Notes: a model not told the origin generated them from the letters alone. A stretch of 64,000 bases of DNA from Alphaproteobacteria bacterium (GCA_019239415.1 JAFAZW010000035.1:1-64000), one strand, 5' to 3'. Numbered from the stretch's first letter, positions 28,207 through 38,698 are shown. Translations and numbers: made by a program.

Positions 28207-29624
28207 GAACCGCTTCCCCGTTCGACTCCCCTCCCGGGAAGGGAGGGGCTGGGGGTGGGTGCGCGGAGCGCATTTTCGGACTCCGTGTTGCGGCCGGCTC
28301 CGCCGGGACCCACCCCTGGCCCCTCCCTTGCAGGGAGGGGGAGGGCGCGAGCGTCGGCGGCGCGCGCGTGTGCTTCCAGCCCTTCCAGCCTCGCGAGCAC
28401 GGCGGCGGGACCGGCGATGCGGTGCGCCGCTTCGGGCGTGACGGTCTGGACGCTCATCGCCTTGAGGAAGGTGTGGACGGAGACGCCGCTCCAGGCGCGG
28501 GCGGCGCCGTCGGTGGGGAGGACGTGGCTCGAGCCGGCGAGATAGTCGCCGAACGTCTCGGCGGCGAGGCCGCCGGCGAAGACGGCGCCGGCGTTGCGGA
28601 CGAGGGGGAGGAGCGGCTCGGGATCGGCGACGGCGAGCGAGAGATGCTCGGGGGCGTAGGCGTTGGCGATCGCGATGGTCTCGTCGAAGTCGGCGGCGAT
28701 GAGAATGCGGGCGTGGGCGAGCGCGGCCTGCGCCGTCGCGGCGCGCGGGAGGGTGGCGGCGCGGGCGCGGATCTCGGCCTCGGCGGCACGGGCGAAGGCG
28801 AGGGAGGAGGTGACGAGGAGAACCTGTGCGGAGGCGTCGTGCTCGGCCTGGCTGAGGAGGTCGGCGGCGACCATGGCGGGATCGGCGCTCGCATCGGCGA
28901 TCACGAGGAGCTCGCTGGGGCCGGCCGGCATGTCTATCGCGGGGCCGCCGGGGAGGCTGGCGACGTAGGTCTTGGCTTCGGCGACGAAGGCGTTGCCGGG
29001 ACCGCAGATCTTGGCGACGCGGGGGATCGCGCCGGCGCCGAAAGCGAGGGCGGCGATCGCCTGGGCGCCGCCGGCCGTCCAGATCGCGTCGATGCCGCAC
29101 AGCCCGGCGGCCAAGGCGATGACGGGGTCGAGGCCGCCGTCGGGGCGCGGCGGCGTCACCGCGACGATGTCGCCGACGCCGGCGGCGCGGGCGGGAAGGG
29201 CGAGCATCAGCAGGGTCGAGAAGAGGGGGGTCCTGCCGCCCGGTATGTAGAGGCCGATCCGGTCGATCGGGCGCCAGACCTTGCGGACGACGAGGCCCGG
29301 CATCGTCTCGACGGCGCGCTCGGCGGGGAGGCTGCCCTCGTGGAAGGCACGGACGTTGCGCGCCGCCAGTTCGATCGCCGCGACCTGCTCGGGGGCGAGG
29401 GTACGGCGCGCCGCGGCCGCGATCGGGGCGATCTCGACGCGGCGCGGCGCTTCGCCGTCGAGGCGTATGGCGTGGGCGGCGAGGCCGTCCCAGCCGCGGG
29501 CGCGGACGTCGTCGACGATCGCGCGGACCGCCGCCTGCAGCGCCGCGTCGCTGCGCTGCGCCGGGCGGGCGAGAGCGGCGGCGCGGCCGGCTTCGTCGAG
29601 CTCGGACCAGCGGAGGGTCTTCAC
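28203..29624 (-). CDS. hisD: Histidinol dehydrogenase with repeat-encoded tail
   Basis: Zn/NAD enzyme for the last two oxidations to histidine. 473 aa against a usual 430. It has [34 protein letters not shown], the zinc site [10 protein letters not shown], the catalytic YAPEHLSLA, and [16 protein letters not shown]. The normal protein would end near HARAADARA. The following roughly 46 residues (Pro/Gly/Arg-rich, such as [15 protein letters not shown]) are encoded by a palindromic repeat at 28225-28352 and are not part of the fold. It overlaps hisCB and lies next to hisG. Confidence 0.95.
   Translation of the reverse strand: MKTLRWSELDEAGRAAALARPAQRSDAALQAAVRAIVDDVRARGWDGLAAHAIRLDGEAPRRVEIAPIAAAARRTLAPEQVAAIELAARNVRAFHEGSLPAERAVETMPGLVVRKVWRPIDRIGLYIPGGRTPLFSTLLMLALPARAAGVGDIVAVTPPRPDGGLDPVIALAAGLCGIDAIWTAGGAQAIAALAFGAGAIPRVAKICGPGNAFVAEAKTYVASLPGGPAIDMPAGPSELLVIADASADPAMVAADLLSQAEHDASAQVLLVTSSLAFARAAEAEIRARAATLPRAATAQAALAHARILIAADFDETIAIANAYAPEHLSLAVADPEPLLPLVRNAGAVFAGGLAAETFGDYLAGSSHVLPTDGAARAWSGVSVHTFLKAMSVQTVTPEAAHRIAGPAAVLARLEGLEAHARAADARALPLPAREGPGVGPGGAGRNTESENALRAPTPSPSLPGRGVERGSGS
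28225..28352. repeat. Palindromic repeat inside the hisD 3' end
   Basis: Second copy of the 26408 element. It lies within the hisD reading frame and encodes its C-terminal tail, with the true stop about 20 bases beyond. Confidence 0.85.
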
Positions 29625-30511
29625 AGCATCATCTTTTCGATGGGCACGACGAGGATCGCCGAGGCGCCGGCGTCCTTCAGCTTCTGGAGGGTCTCCCAGA
29701 AGACCGACTCCTGGCAGACGGCGTGGACGGCGAAATGGCCCGGGCGGCCGTGCAGCGGAACGATGGTCGGCGCCTCGGCGCCGGGCAGGATGGCGGTGAT
29801 TCGCTTCAGCGCCTCGCCCGGCGCGTTCATCATGATGTATTTGGAATCGCGGGTGGCGAGGACGCCTTCGATGCGGCTCAGCAGCCGCTCGCCGAGATCG
29901 GCCTGCGCCGGGGCGATCGGCCGGGTGGTGCGGATCAGCACCGCCTCGCTGTCGAGAACGGTTTCCACCGCGCGCAGGCCGTTCGCCTCGAGCGTCGCCC
30001 CGGTCGAGACGAGGTCGCAGATGAAGCCGGCGATCTGGAGGCGCGGGGCGAGCTCGACCGCGCCGTTCATGGTGACCACCGTCGCCTCGACGCCGGCGTC
30101 GGCGAGGAAGCGGCGGACGATGTTGGGATAGGAGGTGGCAATGCGGGCGCCGGCGAGGGAGCGGGGCCCCTGATAGGGCGTCGCCTCGGGCGCGGCGATG
30201 CGCAGGCTGCAGCGCCCGAAGCCGAGCTTCGCCACCGTCTCGAAGCCGCCGCCGCCGGCGCCGAGCGTGAATTCGTCGAGGACGTTGCCGCCGACGATGC
30301 CGAACTCGCAGGCGCCGTCGGCGACGAAGGTGGGGATGTCGTCGTCGCGCACGAACATGAGGTCGGCGGCGAAATTCTCGACGCGGGCGGTCAGCGCGTT
30401 CTTGCCTTCCTGGATGCGCAGGCCCGCATCCTTGAGCAGGCCGCGGCTCAAGTCGGAGAGACGCCCCGATTTCTGGATGGCGATGTGGAGGCGGTCGCGG
30501 TCAGCCAGCAT
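29621..30511 (-). CDS. hisG: ATP phosphoribosyltransferase, long form HisG
   Basis: First and feedback-regulated step: ATP plus PRPP to phosphoribosyl-ATP. 296 aa. The start ATG 30511 has GGAGG 6 bp upstream; a second ATG at 30523 is possible. [11 protein letters not shown] and [11 protein letters not shown] are at the N-terminus, and the PRPP loop is [16 protein letters not shown]. The last roughly 75 residues ([20 protein letters not shown] ... [11 protein letters not shown]) form the ACT-like regulatory domain, so it is the long form and needs no HisZ. It overlaps hisD by 4 bp and the TrpR-like gene upstream by 11 bp. Confidence 0.95.
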   Translation of the reverse strand: MLADRDRLHIAIQKSGRLSDLSRGLLKDAGLRIQEGKNALTARVENFAADLMFVRDDDIPTFVADGACEFGIVGGNVLDEFTLGAGGGGFETVAKLGFGRCSLRIAAPEATPYQGPRSLAGARIATSYPNIVRRFLADAGVEATVVTMNGAVELAPRLQIAGFICDLVSTGATLEANGLRAVETVLDSEAVLIRTTRPIAPAQADLGERLLSRIEGVLATRDSKYIMMNAPGEALKRITAILPGAEAPTIVPLHGRPGHFAVHAVCQESVFWETLQKLKDAGASAILVVPIEKMML

Positions 30512-30833
30512 CGGAGCCTCCATTGAGGGCGTCGAGCGCCCGGCGGTAACCCAGATGCGGCTCCTGGCGCAGGAAGCGGGCGACGCGGACCACGGTGGTC
30601 GTGCTGACGCCGGTCGCCTCGTGGATGTCGCGGTAGGAGAGGCCGGTGCCGTCGAGCAGGCGCGCGACATGCCAGCGCTCGGCGAGGGTGCGGATCTCCT
30701 GCGGCGTGCAGAGGTCGGTGAGCAGCTTCGCCATCTCCGCCGGGTCGCGCGGGGTGAGGAGCGCGGCGCACAGGTCCGCACTCAGCGCGGCGGCGTCGCG
30801 GGTGGGGACAGGCGGGGCGAGGCGGGCGGTCAT
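30501..30833 (-). CDS. YerC/TrpR-like DNA-binding protein, probable his regulator
   Basis: A 110-aa protein of the TrpR superfamily (YerC/YecD group). The helix-turn-helix is visible in AERWHVARLLDGTGLSYRDI followed by HEATGVSTTTVVRVARFL. It is the first gene of the his operon, overlapping hisG. TrpR-family histidine regulators (HisR) have been inferred in other proteobacteria, so autoregulation of his genes is likely. The short region before its ATG contains TTAGCACACTGTAA, a near-palindrome (TTA...TAA ends) that could be an operator. Histidine as corepressor is inference. Confidence 0.8.
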   Translation of the reverse strand: MTARLAPPVPTRDAAALSADLCAALLTPRDPAEMAKLLTDLCTPQEIRTLAERWHVARLLDGTGLSYRDIHEATGVSTTTVVRVARFLRQEPHLGYRRALDALNGGSDAG

Positions 30834-30902
30834 GTTGTTACAGTGTGCTAATACGATGGGACGCGGCTAGGCGCTTCCAGCGCATGCGTCAAGCCCCGAC
30901 TT

Positions 30903-30991
30903 CGTCACCCCGGACTTGATCCGGGGCCCCCCTTCACTTCAAGTGCGCTGAGGCGAGAAGAAGGTGGATGCCGGATCAAGTCCGGCATGAC
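30903..30991. repeat. Palindromic repeat, CCCCGGACTTGAT family
   Basis: CGTCACCCCGGACTTGATCC at 30903 and a matching GGATCAAGTCCGGCATGACA arm ending at 30991. It lies between the divergent his operon and the DUF1003 gene, so it could separate their promoters. Confidence 0.85.
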
Positions 30992-31026
30992 AGACCCGAT
31001 CAGGGCCCTGACCAAAGGGGGATGAC

Positions 31027-31581
31027 ATGACCAAATCCGTCGAGGAGCTGGCGCAGCGATTTCTGGGGCGCGACGCGCGGGAGCTGGGGAAGCGGGAGCT
31101 CCGGGTCTTGCGGACGATGGCGGAGCGCCAGCCGGTGAGCATCGACCTTCATACCGCCGAGCGACCGGACGGCTTCTGGGACCGGCTCGCCGACCATGTC
31201 GCGGCCGTCGGCGGCTCGTGGAGTTTCATCTTCGGCTTTTTCATCGTCCTCCTCGCCTGGGTGACGGTGAACGGCAGCGCGCTGCTCGGGCGCGGGCTGG
31301 TCTTCGATCCCTATCCCTTCATCTTCCTCAACCTGATGCTGTCGATGCTCGCGGCGATCCAGGCGCCGATCATCATGATGAGCCAGAACCGCGCGGCCGA
31401 TAAGGACCGCGAGGCGGCGGCGCACGATTACGAGGTGAACCTTCGCGCCGAGCTCGAGATCATGCGGCTGCACGAGAAGATGGACGCGATGCGCGCCGAG
31501 CAGCTCGCGACCCTGATCCGGCACCAGAGCGAGATGCTGGAGCTGATGCGGGGCGGGGGTGGCCGGGGAGGAGGTGGCTGA
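31027..31581 (+). CDS. DUF1003 membrane protein
   Basis: A 184-aa protein with two central membrane helices (GSWSFIFGFFIVLLAWVTVN and YPFIFLNLMLSMLAAIQAPI). The sequence around them, ending APIIMMSQNRAADKDREAA, is typical of DUF1003. A cytoplasmic coiled-coil follows (NLRAELEIMRLHEKMDAMRA) and a Gly-rich end. The function of DUF1003 proteins is unknown. The start ATG 31027 has GGGGGATG before it. Confidence 0.85.
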   Translation: MTKSVEELAQRFLGRDARELGKRELRVLRTMAERQPVSIDLHTAERPDGFWDRLADHVAAVGGSWSFIFGFFIVLLAWVTVNGSALLGRGLVFDPYPFIFLNLMLSMLAAIQAPIIMMSQNRAADKDREAAAHDYEVNLRAELEIMRLHEKMDAMRAEQLATLIRHQSEMLELMRGGGGRGGGG

Positions 31582-31598
31582 TCGGCTGGATCGATACC

Positions 31599-31693
31599 GT
31601 CATCCCGGCGTAAGCCGGGATCTCCGCGCTGGGTAGACTCGGGGCTTCCTGCGGCTCTTTCTCCAGGAGATCCCGGCTTTCGCCGGGATGACG
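31599..31693. repeat. Palindromic repeat, CATCCCGGCGNAAGCCGGGAT family
   Basis: Arms GTCATCCCGGCGTAAGCCGG and CCGGCTTTCGCCGGGATGAC, about 95 bp in all, between DUF1003 and the response-regulator stop. Sister copies are at 51662-51748 and 56583-56668. Confidence 0.88.
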
Positions 31694-31721
31694 GGAGGGG
31701 CCGGCGTGGGCTTCTGTTCGC

Positions 31722-33179
<1,458 letters not shown>

Positions 33180-33240
33180 ATGTCCCCTCTTGGCTCAGGT
33201 GGGACGCTTGTAGGCGGGCGGGGTAAAGGCCGGCTTAAGA

Positions 33241-33340
33241 GGGGACAGTCACTTCCGGCGCGGCGGTGGAAGAGGGGACAGTCACTTTCAGGCAGGCCGT
33301 GTGAGAGCGTTCACGGCGGTGCGTGAAAGTGACTGTCCCC
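33241..33340. repeat. Nested palindrome, GGGGACAGTCAC family
   Basis: GGGGACAGTCACTT appears twice (33241 and 33275) and is answered by AAAGTGACTGTCCCC (33326-33340). It is a REPIN-like arrangement. Full sister elements are at 49419-49548 and 54619-54745. Confidence 0.85.
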
Positions 33341-33405
33341 AGCGCTTCCCTATCCGCGGCCGCGTTGATAGAAGGGCCGCCGACGGGCTTTGGCAGAGGA
33401 TCGAA

Positions 33406-33543
33406 ATGGCGGCGCAAGGCGAGATCGACAAGGAAACGGCCGTGCACCGGCAGGGCTATGAGCGGTTCATCTCGATGTTCCGGATGGGCGCGGTGATCTG
33501 CTTCATCCTCGCCTTCATCGTCATCCTGCTCATCTCGAAATAA
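33406..33543 (+). CDS. aa3-type cytochrome c oxidase subunit IV-like protein
   Basis: A 45-aa protein: a short polar start (MAAQGEIDKETAVHRQGYE) then one membrane helix (FRMGAVICFILAFIVILLIS). It matches the bacterial aa3 oxidase subunit IV family, whose role in the oxidase is minor. It stands 10 bp before pntAA, an arrangement often seen in sphingomonads. The oxidase genes themselves are elsewhere. Confidence 0.75.
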   Translation: MAAQGEIDKETAVHRQGYERFISMFRMGAVICFILAFIVILLISK

Positions 33544-33553
33544 CAGCGCGCCG

Positions 33554-34672
33554 GTGAAGCTCGCGGTCCTCAAGGAAGCGACGGACGGCGAGCGGCGGGT
33601 CGCGGCCACCCCCGAGACGGTCAAGAAGTTCCTCGCGCTGGGTGCGAGCGTCGCGGTCGAGGCCGGGGCGGGCGCAGCCGCGTCGATCGCCGATGCGGAG
33701 TATGAGGCCGCCGGCGCGGCGGTCGGGCCGCGGGCCGCGACGCTGGCGGGCGCCGACGCCGTGCTCGGAGTGCAGGGGCCGGATCCGGCCGCGCTGGCGG
33801 GCGCCCATCCGGGGGCGCTGGTCGTGGCGGCGCTCGATCCCTTCCGCCAGCGGGCGCGGGTCGACGCCTATGCGGCGGCGGGGCTGGAAGCGCTGGCGAT
33901 GGAGTTCATGCCGCGCATCACCCGCGCCCAGTCGATGGACATATTGTCCTCGCAGTCGAACCTGGCGGGCTACAAGGCGGTGCTCGACGCGGCGGCGGAA
34001 TATGGCCGGGCGCTGCCGATGATGATGACCGCGGCGGGGACGATCCCCGCGGCGCGGGTGTTCGTGATGGGCGTCGGCGTCGCCGGCCTGCAGGCGATCG
34101 CGACGGCGCGGCGGCTGGGCGCCATCGTCTCGGCGACCGACGTCAGGCCCGAGACGCGCGAGCAGATCGAGAGCCTCGGCGCCAAGGCGGTGTTCGCCGA
34201 GGGGCTCGAGGCGAGCGGCACCGGCGGCTATGCGGCCGAGCTCACCGACGAGCAGAAGGCGAAGCAGGGGGAGCTCGTCTCCGGTCATATCGCCAGGCAG
34301 GACATCGTCATCACCACGGCCTTGATCCCGGGCCGGCCGGCGCCGCGGCTGATCTCGGACGCGCAGGTGGCGACGATGCGGCCGGGCTCGGTGATCGTCG
34401 ACCTCGCCGTCGAGCAGGGCGGCAATGTCGAGGGCTCCGAAGCCGGGCAGGTGGTGGAGCGGCACGGGGTCAAGCTCGTCGGCCACCGCAATGTGCCGGG
34501 CCGCCTCGCCGCCGACGCCTCGGCCCTCTACGCCCGCAACCTCTATAATTTCCTGTCGGCCTTCTGGGACAAGGAAGCGGGGCGGGTGGTGCTGCCGGAC
34601 GACGACGAGATCGTGAAGGGCGTTCGGCTGACGCGCGGCGGCGAAGTGGTCAGCGAGAGGCTGAAAGGGTGA
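33554..34672 (+). CDS. pntAA: NAD(P) transhydrogenase subunit alpha part 1 (NAD-binding)
   Basis: Domain I of proton-translocating transhydrogenase, which uses the proton gradient to make NADPH from NADH. 372 aa, soluble. GTG 33554, MKLAVLKEATDGERRVAATP. The mobile-loop/RQD-type region is QSMDILSSQSNLAGYKA, and the NAD-binding motif is VFVMGVGVAGLQAIATARRL. The alpha subunit is split in two in this lineage; the membrane half (pntAB) follows after an inserted hicAB module. Confidence 0.95.
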   Translation: MKLAVLKEATDGERRVAATPETVKKFLALGASVAVEAGAGAAASIADAEYEAAGAAVGPRAATLAGADAVLGVQGPDPAALAGAHPGALVVAALDPFRQRARVDAYAAAGLEALAMEFMPRITRAQSMDILSSQSNLAGYKAVLDAAAEYGRALPMMMTAAGTIPAARVFVMGVGVAGLQAIATARRLGAIVSATDVRPETREQIESLGAKAVFAEGLEASGTGGYAAELTDEQKAKQGELVSGHIARQDIVITTALIPGRPAPRLISDAQVATMRPGSVIVDLAVEQGGNVEGSEAGQVVERHGVKLVGHRNVPGRLAADASALYARNLYNFLSAFWDKEAGRVVLPDDDEIVKGVRLTRGGEVVSERLKG

Positions 34673-34690
34673 GGGGGATGCTCGACCGTC

Positions 34691-34940
34691 GTGGCAGCCG
34701 GTGACAAACTCCTGGAGCGCATGCGGGCCAATCCCCGTGACTGGCGTATCGAGGACGTGGAAACGATCTGCAGGGCGTTCGGCATCAACTGCTCAGCCCC
34801 AAGGAAAGGATCGCATTACAAGGTGAAGCATGCCAGCATGGCCGAAAATCCTGACGATCCCGGCCAACCGGCCGATCAAGCCGGTCTATGTGCGGGACCT
34901 GGTTCGGTTCGTCGATGCGGTACGGAAGGCGGGACGATGA
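34691..34940 (+). pseudogene. hicA: HicA-like toxin gene with +1 frameshift
   Basis: From GTG 34691 the product starts like a HicA RNA-cleaving toxin (DKLLERMRANPRDWRIEDVE, then SAPRKGSHYKV with the catalytic His). At the AAAA of 34845-34848 one extra A shifts the frame. Removing it gives ILTIPANRPIKPVYVRDLVR and FVDAVRKAGR, the normal HicA ending, with a stop at 34938-34940 overlapping the hicB ATG. As read, the frame instead continues through into hicB, making a 153-residue HicA-HicB read-through. The toxin is probably dead, unless this is a sequencing error. Confidence 0.8.
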
Positions 34941-35152
34941 AACCCCAGGATTACGAACTCGACATTCGGCCGCTTGCTCCGGAGGACGGCGGCGGCTTCG
35001 TCGCCGTCGCCCCGGAGCTGCCGGGCTGCCGCTCGGACGGCGAGACGCCCGAGGAGGCGCTCCGCAACGCTTACGATGCCATTGCGTGCTGGTTGGAGGC
35101 CGCGGAGGAAATGGGCCGGCCGGTTCCCGCGCCGCGCCGGCGCGCGGCCTGA
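34937..35152 (+). CDS. hicB: HicB-family antitoxin
   Basis: A 71-aa protein with the HicB partial RNase-H fold: YELDIRPLAPEDGGGFVAVA and PELPGCRSDGETPEEALRNA. No C-terminal DNA-binding domain is visible. The ATG overlaps the ancestral hicA stop. It is intact although its toxin is frameshifted. The module stands inside the pnt operon between the two halves of the alpha subunit, so its expression is tied to transhydrogenase transcription. Confidence 0.85.
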   Translation: MKPQDYELDIRPLAPEDGGGFVAVAPELPGCRSDGETPEEALRNAYDAIACWLEAAEEMGRPVPAPRRRAA

Positions 35153-35163
35153 GAGGTAGGCCG

Positions 35164-35448
35164 ATGGACTTCATCTCGATCCTGTCGATCTTCGTGCTGG
35201 CCTGCTTCGTCGGCTATTTCGTGGTGTGGGGGGTGACGCCGGCGCTGCATACGCCGCTGATGTCGGTGACCAACGCGATCTCGTCGGTGATCATCGTCGG
35301 GGCGCTCATCGCGGCGGCGGCGGCGGGGGCACCCGGCGCGAAGTGGCTCGGGCTGCTCGCAGTGGTGCTCGCCAGCGTCAACATCTTCGGCGGCTTCGCG
35401 GTGACGGCGCGGATGCTCGCCATGTACAAGAAGAAGGAGCGGCGCTGA
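35164..35448 (+). CDS. pntAB: NAD(P) transhydrogenase subunit alpha part 2 (membrane)
   Basis: 94-aa membrane part of domain II of the alpha subunit, with three helices: FISILSIFVLACFVGYFVVW, LMSVTNAISSVIIVGALIAA, and LGLLAVVLASVNIFGGFAVT. The last contains the conserved NIFGGF motif. It ends in a basic KKKERR tail. The stop overlaps the pntB ATG. Confidence 0.95.
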   Translation: MDFISILSIFVLACFVGYFVVWGVTPALHTPLMSVTNAISSVIIVGALIAAAAAGAPGAKWLGLLAVVLASVNIFGGFAVTARMLAMYKKKERR

Positions 35449-36974
35449 TGCACGAGGGCGCTGCCGTGCCCGCCTGGGCGATGCTTGCCTATCTCGTGTC
35501 GGGCGTCTGCTTCATCCTCGCCCTGCGCGGGCTGTCCAGCCCCGAGAGCGCGCGGCGGGGCAACCGGTTCGGCATCGCCGGGATGGTGCTCGCCGTCGTG
35601 ACGACCCTCGTCGTCCACGTCCCCTATCTCGCCGATCAGGAGCCCGTGACGGTCGCCGCGAAGTGGCACGACGTCGAGTGGACCGTGCTGGCCGAGATCC
35701 TGGCCGCGATCGCCGTCGGCGCCGCGATCGGCGTCGTCACGGCACGGCGGATCGCGATGACGGCGATGCCGCAGCTGGTGGCGGCGTTCCACAGCCTGGT
35801 CGGCCTCGCGGCGGTGCTGGTCGCGGCGGCGGCCTACATCAATCCGAGCGCCTTCGGCATCGCCGACCGGGTGGTCTTCTCAATAACCTACCTGACCGAG
35901 CACCCGCCCGTCACGACCTCGTCGATCCTCTGGAACATTCACCGCATCAGCCGGGTCGAGATGGGCCTGGGCGCGGCGATCGGCGCGATCACCTTTTCGG
36001 GGTCGGTAATCGCCTTCCTCAAATTGAACGGCAACATGTCGGGCAAGCCGATCCTGCTGCCGGGCCGGCACGTCATCAACCTCGGGACGCTGGCGGCGAT
36101 CCTCGGCCTCATCGCCTATTTCACCACCGACCAGGCGCCGTGGGTGTTCTTCACGGCGGTCGCGCTGTCCTTCGCGATCGGCTTCCTGCTGATCATTCCG
36201 ATCGGCGGCGCCGACATGCCGGTCGTCGTGTCGATGCTGAACAGCTATTCCGGGTGGGCGGCGGCGGCGATGGGGTTCACGCTCCACAACACGGCGATGA
36301 TCGTCACGGGCGCGCTGGTCGGCTCGTCGGGCGCGATCCTCTCCTACATCATGTGCCGGGCGATGAACCGCAGCTTCATCTCGGTGATCGCCGGCGGCTT
36401 CGGCGGCGACGCGGTGGCGGCGGGCGGCGGGGCGGCGATCGACCGGCCGTGGAAGCGCGGATCGGCGGAGGACGCGGCCTTCCTGATGAGCCAGGCCGAG
36501 CAGGTCATCATCGTCCCCGGCTACGGCATGGCGGTCGCGCAGGCGCAGCATGCGCTCCGCGAGATGGCCGACGTCCTCAAGAAGGAGGGCGTGACCGTCA
36601 GATATGCAATCCACCCGGTGGCCGGACGCATGCCGGGCCATATGAACGTGCTGCTCGCCGAGGCCAACGTCCCTTATGACGAGGTGTTCGAGCTCGAGGA
36701 CATCAATTCTGAGTTCGCCCGGACCGACGTTGCGTTCGTCATCGGGGCCAACGACGTCACCAACCCGGCCGCCAAGACCGACAAGTCCTCGCCCATCTAC
36801 GGCATGCCGGTGCTCGACGTCGAGAAAGCCAAGACGGTGCTGTTCGTGAAGCGCTCGATGGGCGGTGTCGGCTATGCCGGCGTCGACAACGAGCTGTTCT
36901 ACCGCGACAACACGATGATGCTGCTCGCGGACGCCAAGAAGATGGTCGAGGAAATCGTCAAGGCGCTGGGCTGA
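35448..36974 (+). CDS. pntB: NAD(P) transhydrogenase subunit beta
   Basis: 508 aa: about nine membrane helices (domain II, proton path) in residues 1-300, followed by the NADP-binding domain III. The latter has VIIVPGYGMAVAQAQHALRE, YAIHPVAGRMPGHMNVLLAE, and VIGANDVTNPAAK. With PntAA and PntAB it forms the complete energy-linked transhydrogenase. It starts with ATGA overlap on pntAB. Confidence 0.96.
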   Translation: MHEGAAVPAWAMLAYLVSGVCFILALRGLSSPESARRGNRFGIAGMVLAVVTTLVVHVPYLADQEPVTVAAKWHDVEWTVLAEILAAIAVGAAIGVVTARRIAMTAMPQLVAAFHSLVGLAAVLVAAAAYINPSAFGIADRVVFSITYLTEHPPVTTSSILWNIHRISRVEMGLGAAIGAITFSGSVIAFLKLNGNMSGKPILLPGRHVINLGTLAAILGLIAYFTTDQAPWVFFTAVALSFAIGFLLIIPIGGADMPVVVSMLNSYSGWAAAAMGFTLHNTAMIVTGALVGSSGAILSYIMCRAMNRSFISVIAGGFGGDAVAAGGGAAIDRPWKRGSAEDAAFLMSQAEQVIIVPGYGMAVAQAQHALREMADVLKKEGVTVRYAIHPVAGRMPGHMNVLLAEANVPYDEVFELEDINSEFARTDVAFVIGANDVTNPAAKTDKSSPIYGMPVLDVEKAKTVLFVKRSMGGVGYAGVDNELFYRDNTMMLLADAKKMVEEIVKALG

Positions 36975-36976
36975 GG

Positions 36977-37879
36977 GTGGCTGGGCGCGGGTTCAGCACC
37001 GGGGCCATTCTCGACGGTGCTTTCGGCCTGGTCCGGGGCCATCCGGGCGCGGTCGTCGCCTGGTGCCTTGTCGAGACGATGGCCGCGGCGGCCATGACGC
37101 TCGTCCTGCGGCCGATGGATCGCATGCAGGCGATGCAAGTAGGCGCCGCGGCGCCGGCAAGCTTCCAAGGCCTGGGCAGCGTGTTCGTCGCGCAGCTCCT
37201 CGCGGCCTGCCTGTTCGCGATATTGACGACGGCGGCGTTTCGCGCGGTATTGCGGCCGGAGGACCGCGGCTTCGCCTTCGTCCGGCTCGGCGGAGACGAG
37301 CTGCGGCTGATCGCGCTCACCTTGCTGTTCGGCGTGGCGGTCTACCTCGCGCTCCTCTTCGGTACCCTCATCTTCGTCGTGCTCGGGCTCGCGGTCGGCG
37401 GCAGCGGCAGTCTCGAAACGGTCGCGGTCGCCACCGTCGTCGGGATGGTGCTGACCATAGCGGTCTGCGTATGGCTGGAGGTGCGGCTCGCGCTCGCCTT
37501 CCCGCTGACCCTGCTGCGCCGGCGCTTCGTTCTCGCGGAGAGCTGGCGCCTCACCCGCGGACGCTTCTGGCCGATGTTCGCAGCGTTGCTCGTCCTCTTC
37601 CTCATCCTCCTGGTCCTGTTCGCCGCCGCCGCGGCGCTGACCCAGGGCTCCTATTGGGCAACGATAGTGGGCGGCGGCGGCTTCGGGGCGGACGGCGTGC
37701 GCGAGGCCGCCGTCCGCCAGGCGGCCGCGCAGCTCGTCCTGTCGCCGATGACGGTCGTCCGCTGGATCGTGTCGGGGATCGCCGGGGGCTTCACGGTCGC
37801 GCTCCTCGGAGGGGGGACGGCAACGGCGGCGCGTCTCCTCACCCAGGATCTCGACCGGATCGCAGAAACCTTCGCCTGA
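36977..37879 (+). CDS. Polytopic membrane protein of unknown function
   Basis: A 300-aa protein with six or so membrane helices (GAVVAWCLVETMAAAAMTLV, LLFGVAVYLALLFGTLIFVV, FAALLVLFLILLVLFAAAAA among them) and an N-terminal FSTGAILDGAFGLVRGHPG segment. Glycerophosphoryl-diester-type membrane domains have a similar layout, but I cannot assign a family. GTG 36977 is 2 bp after pntB, so it is probably co-transcribed. Confidence 0.7.
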   Translation: MAGRGFSTGAILDGAFGLVRGHPGAVVAWCLVETMAAAAMTLVLRPMDRMQAMQVGAAAPASFQGLGSVFVAQLLAACLFAILTTAAFRAVLRPEDRGFAFVRLGGDELRLIALTLLFGVAVYLALLFGTLIFVVLGLAVGGSGSLETVAVATVVGMVLTIAVCVWLEVRLALAFPLTLLRRRFVLAESWRLTRGRFWPMFAALLVLFLILLVLFAAAAALTQGSYWATIVGGGGFGADGVREAAVRQAAAQLVLSPMTVVRWIVSGIAGGFTVALLGGGTATAARLLTQDLDRIAETFA

Positions 37880-38008
37880 GCGGCTGTTTCCCGCACGCCA
37901 CAGCCGGTCCCGATAGTGAGGCTCCCCGGCCCGTGCCGCTTGCAAAACCGGCGCCCAGGCCCTTCGAAAGCCTCAAGGACTTGGGTGCGAGATTCGAAGG
38001 GCGGCGGC

Positions 38009-38698
38009 GTGCGCAAGCTGGGGATGATCGGCGGGACGAGCTGGCACTCGACCGCCATGTATTACGATCAGATCAACAAGGGCGTGGCGAGAAAGCTCGG
38101 CGGGCTCTCGTCCGCGCGGCTCATCCTCGAGAGCCTCAACCTCGCCGAAGTCGCCCCCCTTCAACTCGCGGGCGAGTGGGGCAGCGTGGCGGAAATCCTC
38201 GCCGGCGCGGCGCGGCGGCTGGAGGCGGCGGGAGCGGAGGGGCTGATCATCTGCTCCAACACCGGTCACAAGGTCGCGGCGGAGGTCGAGGGCGCCGTCG
38301 GCATTCCGCTCCTCCACATGGGCGACGCGGTCGGCGCGCGGCTGGCCGAGGATGGCGTCAAGCGCGCCGGCCTGCTCGGCACCCGCTTCACCATGGCCGA
38401 ACCGTTCGTGCGCGAGCGGATCGAGGCCCGCGGGGTGGCGCTGACGCCGCCGGCCGCGGCGACCGCGCAGGAGATCGACCGGATCATCTTCGAGGAGCTC
38501 GCCAAGGGGCTGGTGACCCGCAATTCGCAGCGGCGGCTGAAGACCTGCCTGACGGAGATGGGCCAGGCGCGCCAGCAGGCCGTGGTGCTCGCCTGCACCG
38601 AGCTGGTCCTGCTCGTCGATCCGGTGGCGAACGTCCTGCCGGTCTACGATACCACCGCGCTGCACGCCAAGGCGGCGGTCGAGTGGATCACGGCCTGA
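38009..38698 (+). CDS. Aspartate/glutamate racemase family protein
   Basis: 229-aa PLP-independent racemase fold. GTG 38009 gives VRKLGMIGGTSWHSTAMYY, the family start. The two catalytic cysteines are in LIICSNTGHKVA (about residue 80) and VVLACTELVLL (about 192). The end is PVYDTTALHAKAAVEW. This is the YgeA-like amino-acid racemase group; the substrate, aspartate or a broader range, is not determined. Confidence 0.87.
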   Translation: MRKLGMIGGTSWHSTAMYYDQINKGVARKLGGLSSARLILESLNLAEVAPLQLAGEWGSVAEILAGAARRLEAAGAEGLIICSNTGHKVAAEVEGAVGIPLLHMGDAVGARLAEDGVKRAGLLGTRFTMAEPFVRERIEARGVALTPPAAATAQEIDRIIFEELAKGLVTRNSQRRLKTCLTEMGQARQQAVVLACTELVLLVDPVANVLPVYDTTALHAKAAVEWITA

